Positions 59,063-64,000 of a DNA stretch of 64,000 nucleotides are shown here, piece by piece. The stretch is from Adiantum capillus-veneris (lineage: Eukaryota; Streptophyta; Polypodiopsida; Polypodiales; Pteridaceae): assembly GCA_014529385.2 (NCBI GenBank), contig CM043968.1, forward strand, positions 6,610,501 to 6,674,500. The letters run 5' to 3'. The number at the start of each line of letters is the position of its first letter. Position 1 is the stretch's first letter. The translations under genes and the position numbers were made by a program. The notes beneath the pieces were generated by a model. That model did not search any database, was not told the origin of the DNA, and saw nothing but the letters and a program-made list of their open reading frames with translations.

Positions 59063-59422
59063 TCCACTGGGTCAAGTCCTTTGCTGCCGCGTCGCCATCA
59101 CCATCGCCACCTTCTGGTTCTTGCTGCTGTCGGTGGCCTGCGACATCACCATCCAACTCGGCGCCATTGGATATTGCAGAGACAGGTTCTTTCTCCCTGC
59201 CTTTCTCCCCTTCCTATGTGATGTTAATTGTGTGCGCACCGAAGCCACTGCGTTAGGGTAAAATTAAAAGTCCCAAACCGCATGCATGGTTAGAATAATT
59301 ACTCCTTATGTGACCATGCCTGAGTTTGGGCATAGTGAGTGAGTAGGCCTATAAATCTATCACTAATAACATTAAATGCTTTGTTCTTATCCACAGACTC
59401 CGAATGCTTGGGTCACTTGAGT

Positions 59423-60255
59423 CAGAACCAAGCGAATAGGGCCCTTCGGAGATTCTTGGGCCCCTATTCGCTAGGTTCTGACTCAAGTGACGTCACCTTC
59501 TATGATATTAGTGAGGCGAATAGGGCCCTTCGGAGATTCTTGGGCCCCTATTCGCTTGGTTCTGACTCAAGTGAAGTCACCTTTTATGACATTAGCGCAC
59601 GGGACATAGCCAAGTGAATAGGGCCCTTTGGAGATTCTTGGGCCCCTATTCACTTGGTTCTGACTCAAATGACGCCACCTTTTATGACATTAGCGCATGG
59701 GTCAAAACCAAGCGAATAGGGCCCTTCAGAGATTCTTGGACCCCTATTTGCTTGGTTCTAACTCAAATGACGTCACCTTTTATGACAGTAGCGCACGGGA
59801 CAGAACCAAGCGAATAGGGCCCTTCAAAGATTCTTGGGCCCCTATTCGCTTGGTTCTGACTCAAGTGACATCACCTTTTATGACATTAGCGCACGGGACA
59901 GAACCAAGCGAATAGAGCCCTTTGGAGATTCTTGGGTCCCTATTCGCTTGGTTCTGACTCAAGTGACGTTACCTTTTATGACATTAGCGCACGGGACAGA
60001 ACCAAGCGAATAGGGCCCTTCGGAGATTCTTGGGGCCCTATTCGCTTGGTTCTGACTCAAGTGACATTACCTTTTATGACATTAGCGCACGGGACAGAAT
60101 CAAGCGAATAGGGCCCTTCGGAGATTCTTGGGGCCCTATTTGCTTGGTTATGACTCAAGTGACATAACCTTTTATGACATTAGCGCACGGGATAGAACCA
60201 AGCGAATAGAGACATTGAGGAAGGCTCGAGGCTCAATATTTTCTTGGTTATGACA
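59423..60255. repeat. Hairpin repeat family D, about nine units of 98 bp
   Basis: The word gcgaatag recurs at 59432, 59516, 59712, 59810, 59908, 60006, 60104 and 60202, with gtgaatag at 59614. Spacing is exactly 98 bp from the third unit on. Each unit has arms cagaaccaagcgaatagggc and gcccctattcgcttggttct around the loop ttcggagattctt, giving a near-perfect 22-24-bp stem. Linkers (ctcaagtgacgtcacctttt, then tgacattagcgcacggga) contain the palindrome TGACGTCA in several units, a classic bZIP site. The last, truncated unit ends about 30 nt upstream of the X start codon. Confidence 0.97.
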
Positions 60256-60288
60256 CCACTTAGTTTCAGCTTGCTTTTTCTTTAAGTC

Positions 60289-62054
60289 ATGGGGATCATA
60301 ATCCTGGAGACAGACGTGAGCGAGGATACATGTGAAGAAAAACTATTCACGTTCTTATACAACGGCCGTGCTCATCACCGTACACCGAAACTATCAGAAA
60401 TGTTTAATGCAGAGTTTTCTATACAGAGGATTATAGATTGCTCGTATGAGTACCTACAAACCCATTTGCAACAGTATGAGACAATCACTTGTGACAATTC
60501 CATGACAGTTGATAGCATAAGATATGTGCACCCAGCCGACCTTGACCCTGACAAGAGTGCTTCAAGGAGATTGAATCGCTGTCTAGAAAAGTGTCCCTCC
60601 AATGCAGTGCTTATACAAGACAGGTGTATGAAGCACTTCAAAAAGTGTCGCTTAGTGAAATTCTACCACGGGTTTGTCAGTTACTTATACTTGCAGATGG
60701 ATGGTGAGTCAGAGACTTCCCAGTCAATAACTTTCGGTAGTTGTCCATTGGCTCCGGAGGAAGAGGTAGAGGATGTGGATGTGCAGTTCGACCCAGAAGA
60801 AGAGCGGGTAGAGGTACTAAAGGAAACATTTGATGCGGGCTTAACTCTTGCTTCTCTTGCGGATGCAGCATTAGGGTGCAAGCAAGAAAGTCCAAGTAAG
60901 GAAGTGACTTTTCCTCTGAATTATGCTCCCAGCTTTGCTATGGCGGGCGACACCCACTATGTTCTACTCACAGATATCATGCATGAGCTCAATATACGGG
61001 AGGACTACTGCCTAGCTGCAATTGCAAATTTTTGTGAGGCAGACATGGGATTTGTGGATGATGATGGAGTGGACCAACATCTTATTGCTGACACAGCTGT
61101 CCGCGACTCACAGTTCACTTCGGGGTGGGAACTAATCAAAGATACATTCAATGAAGCGAAGTCCGGAGAGGCCTATTTGCCAATAGATGAGCAGTTTGAA
61201 TCGACAACAAAACAACTCGGCTTGGAAAACATGGGTAGGTCCCTGGCACCCAAAGATCAACAAGTAATGAATAGTCAGTCTATTCACTTGTGGAGGAGGT
61301 CGATGCTGGAAATGGACGAGAATCAGATGGTAACTTTTGTCGTGCATTCAGATGGTATTGGAGATGGCCCAGTGATAAAATATCATGATCGTTTTTTTTG
61401 TTGACAGGTGCTAGTGTATGACGATAGTTTCCTTTGAAGAGCGAGAGGCTCATGGCAAGGGCTTGTCACTGGAGTCCAACGCAAGGATGCGGCGTTGTCT
61501 CACTACATCGGGCGTTTCAACCACAAAAAGGTTTGTAGAAACAATTCAAGTACTTGGAAATTGTACTCATCTCACTTACGGCCCATAAATTCATTACAAT
61601 TTTTATGTAGATCATAATATACCACAAGGAATACTCCGATGACAATGCAAAGTTTCCACTGTTTGCAATGAAAGTTATTACAAGATTGTGTGGTGGGCAC
61701 CCCCTCCCACTAAATGCAGAAAGACTAATTCTGATTGAGAAACAGTTTTCTCTACGAGTATTTGGCATTGGGTATGGGTGTCAAGCACTCAGAGCCCCCT
61801 ATTTCATGTCCTACACAGCTCAGGCTCTGGCTGCAGGGGTTGAAGATCCGGAAAGCTTAGATTCATACAACAAGCGGCTGTTTCTAAGGGAAAGAAGACG
61901 CCTGATGCCCGTGGGGATGCTGCCATCAACAGAGGAAGGAGCTCGTCTACAGAGCTTGCACATCGAAGAGGTACAAAGTGAGGAAGAAGGAGATGCATCG
62001 AAGAGGATAAAAACGACGGGCTCAGGTCCATCTTCTCCCGCTCATGACTCGTGA
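60289..62054 (+). pseudogene. X: unrecognised protein of about 535 codons, three exons, one internal TGA
   Basis: Exon 1, 60289-61329, codes 347 residues from ATG (MGIIILETDVSEDTCEEKLF). Intron 61330-61407 (78 nt, GTAACT to TGACAG) leads to exon 2, 61408-61530 (VLVYDDSFL, TGA at 61435-61437, then GSWQGLVTGVQRKDAALSHY). Intron 61531-61610 (80 nt) leads to exon 3, 61611-62054 (IIIYHKEYSDDNAKFPLFAM, RLCGGHPLPLNAERLILIEK). All junctions are phase 0, which supports the model. Near residue 160-180 there is an acidic run (APEEEVEDVDVQFDPEEERV). The end is charged and Ser-rich. I recognise no domain. Apart from the TGA (CGA by C-to-T) it is open, so it is either just dead or the TGA is bypassed. Its stop lies 3 nt from that of T, in convergent orientation. 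Confidence 0.6.
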
Positions 62055-62057
62055 CCG

Positions 62058-63999
62058 TCACCACCTCCCATGGTGCTCCGCCGCATTTGAAGCTCCCCAA
62101 GCAATCTGTTTCTTCTCTTTGCGGATGTGTTGTAAAGACCGTGTAATTTCTGAACTCTTAAGAAGTTCTTTCTGCCTTGCTCTATGAATTAGTCGTCTAT
62201 AAGTCCATTGGTGTAACTCTAATAGGCTATTGGCCTTATCTTTTCCTCCCCCATGTCTAGTGTGCTTAAAATAATTTGTTCTTGCCATGTAGTGGGTTTT
62301 TTCCATGCCTTGTGTGGACGATATTGATAGTGATCCGTATGTCTTGGCAAAATATGGACCATGGTTGAACACTATGTGCTGCATTGAAATAAAACAAAAT
62401 GGTCAGTAGAGTACAATTTAAAATTTTGTTTTGTATACGTAGAATGCCAACCCACCATGTAATGTGTGATATGTTGCCCACCCCACCCTGTAAGGTAAGC
62501 CTTTTTCCAATCCAGCAAGACTGCTTGAAATGATGTGAGCTTACTTTGGTCCCAAGAATGCTACTCAACGTAGTGGAAAATTTTATCTAGTGATTTCCAC
62601 ACGTTTGCCTTGTGATTCTGGATTGACCCACCACAAGCATTGTCTTTAACCACTTTATGTAACTGTTTCCATTTGTTGAACAGGTTTCTCCTTTCTTCTC
62701 TATCTGAATCTTTGAGGCTAAACCCAAGAAACCTTCTTGCCTTCACTCCGCTTATCGATGCTTTCCTCGGTACCTTGTACCGACCTTGAGACATCTTAGG
62801 GTCCTCTTCGATTTTGACATTGCTTCCATGCAAACCAATGTCTGAGAGCACTCCCTCTAATGCTTTGATCACTCTTTTCGACTCACTCTCTGGCTTTAAT
62901 GTCCATGCAAAACATATGTACAAATGAACCACCTTTTCAATTATTCGACAGAGTGCATGAAGTGTACAGACGTGAACTCTACTCAGAGGAATATCAAGCA
63001 CCGGTTTAAAAGTCTTATCTTGAAGATGTCTGTTGGGATCTCTATTCCATTGCACACTCTCAAGAGATTGTGCATCAGCCATGCAATATAAGAAAGGATT
63101 TGCCACAGCTGCTCCATGTGTTATGTTGTACATACACTTAAGAGTCTTTAATTCACCTATCATGTGCCATTCCACTGTGTAGTCACCAAATCCTTCCACT
63201 GAAAGAACGGCTCCGTTTCTTTGTTCACTGATGATAGAAGGAATTTGGGTTTGACTAAAAACCCAATCGAGGATTTCAAAATTTTCCTTATCAATCTGCA
63301 GTGAAAAACGTAAACACAAAAGTGACAACCAAATAATCAATATTTTTGTTATCATAGAGTGAACGAAATATACCTGAAATGATCCTAGAGTTAGAATGTT
63401 GTTTTCAGATTGCACATTGAAGTATGGTGGATCCTCTTTCGTTATTGATGGATCCAAAGCCCTGTTCATGAGGGTAATGGTGACTCTCTCTAGCTTCTTG
63501 TTCTTCAGGACCTCGCACTCGTCAAACTTCAAAACAAACTTGAGAACCCCACCGCACTCCTCTCGACTGATGTCAAAGAAGTGAACTGCATACATTTGCA
63601 ATGCTTCAAGATCAACGAAGAGGTTGTTGTGCTTGTTAAAATGTAACTCTCTGCCGCCCTTGCCTAAGAACGTTGCTTCAATATGGAATGGTGACCCAAG
63701 TTTCTCAAACACCTCATCATTTACGTGCCGGCGAACAGCCTTTACATGTGATGACTTTGGCAGCAATGATCCTCTCTGTAGTTTATTTTGAGACTTTTTA
63801 GCTAATGCTTTGAAGAGTGCCATGTATCCCATGTGCGAGATGCCACTCTCATCAAGTATTGCTTGCACTTCCATTGGTTCCAGCCGATTCTCGTTCATGA
63901 AGGAGGTAAGGAGCCTTCCTTTCAACTTACGAAATTTTTTATGAGTTATCATCTCTTCAACTACTTCTTTTGGAACTCGACGGCTATAATGCACTCCGG
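62058..63999 (-). pseudogene. T, right copy: transposase-like RNase-H-fold protein, three exons, cut by window end
   Basis: The minus frame is open at the window edge (AGVHYSRRVPKEVVEEM). Exon to 63374, in-frame 78-nt intron 63373-63296 (CAG/GTATAT to CTGCAG/ATT), exon 63295-62456, 77-nt intron 62455-62379 (ATG/GTGGGT to AATGCAG/CAC), and last exon to 62058. It has about 593 codons, with a TAG at 62563-62561. Motifs in order: VLKFDECEVLKNKKLERVTI; TVEWHMIGELKTLK; VLDIPLSRVHVCTLHALCRI; ITHYM joined to HIVFNHGPYFAKTYGSL; then STQGMEKTHY and TRHGGG. An Asp, a second acidic strand, a CTLHAL helix and a late Glu in QGxEK are the layout I associate with unclassified RNase-H-like transposases of eukaryotic mobile elements. 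That is recall of a pattern, not a search result. Confidence 0.7.
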
Positions 64000-64000
64000 C

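Noticed and set aside
58707-59156. Minus-strand frames over the 125-bp repeats
   Set aside because: The repeat unit length is not a multiple of three in all copies, and the same peptide appears in different frames. Low-complexity artefact.
56359-60255. Regularly spaced repeats as a CRISPR array
   Set aside because: The units are palindromic tandem satellites with conserved linkers, not short repeats with unique spacers, and the sequence is eukaryotic.
55966-61437. TGA codons read as selenocysteine or by stop-codon reassignment
   Set aside because: Stops are of all three types across the module, and no SECIS-like structure was looked for successfully. Land plants are not known to make selenoproteins. 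C-to-T decay explains them more simply.
55966-62563. U-to-C RNA editing restoring the stops (as in fern organelles)
   Set aside because: That editing is known from organelles, whereas introns and context here are nuclear.

Overview
The window looks like nuclear DNA of a land plant, most likely a fern or another non-seed vascular plant. This is inferred from four things: a long decayed array of plant PLS-type pentatricopeptide (PPR) repeats, Ty3/gypsy and Ty1/copia relics of plant type (one with a chromodomain-like tail, two with initiator-tRNA-Met primer sites), spliceosomal introns, and many long GA/CT and CA/GT microsatellites. Intact genes are almost absent. Most of the window is repeats and pseudogenes.

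Layout. 1-2.9 kb: gypsy integrase, then copia RT-RNase H and an LTR. 4.1-5.0 kb: a small inverted-repeat element and an aldo-keto reductase pseudogene. 5.7-12.7 kb: minus-strand PPR array, split at 7.3-10.0 kb by a 2.7-kb insertion whose empty site survives in a duplicated part of the array. 12.8-20.4 kb: an RRM relic, diverged direct repeats, a retroelement primer site, and a degenerate retroelement ORF with its 3' LTR. 21-24 kb: microsatellites, a gypsy protease fragment and a lone PPR relic. 28.2-32.2 kb: a degenerate gypsy element with a second retropepsin-like segment downstream of integrase. 33-39.5 kb: an exact tandem duplication, a second copy of the copia-type LTR, otherwise no genes.

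39.6-64 kb is the interesting part. Here I find a multigene module that I cannot assign to any described element. It has (T) an RNase-H-fold-like, transposase-like protein of about 590 aa; (H) a divergent histone H3 fused to an acidic tail; (R) a possible H2B-like histone fold with an Arg/Gly-rich tail; (B) a protein with a BAH/Tudor-like N-terminal segment; (X) an unrecognised protein of about 535 codons ending 3 nt from T in convergent orientation; and two small ORFs. T, H and B occur twice in mirror order: T+ H+ B- on the left, B+ H- T- on the right. The left T is split by a 3.8-kb copia-like LTR retrotransposon.

In the right half the genes are interleaved with four arrays of long hairpin repeats (54.95-60.25 kb). 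All share the core ACCAAGCGAATA and its inverse, and the largest, a 98-bp unit repeated about nine times, ends some 30 nt before the X start codon. Predicted introns are uniformly 73-86 nt. Nearly every internal stop is TGA, TAG or TAA where CGA, CAG or CAA is plausible, as expected for cytosine-methylation decay. My inference is a silenced, recently dying mobile element (or endogenised virus-like element) that carried its own histone(s) and probable chromatin-reader protein.
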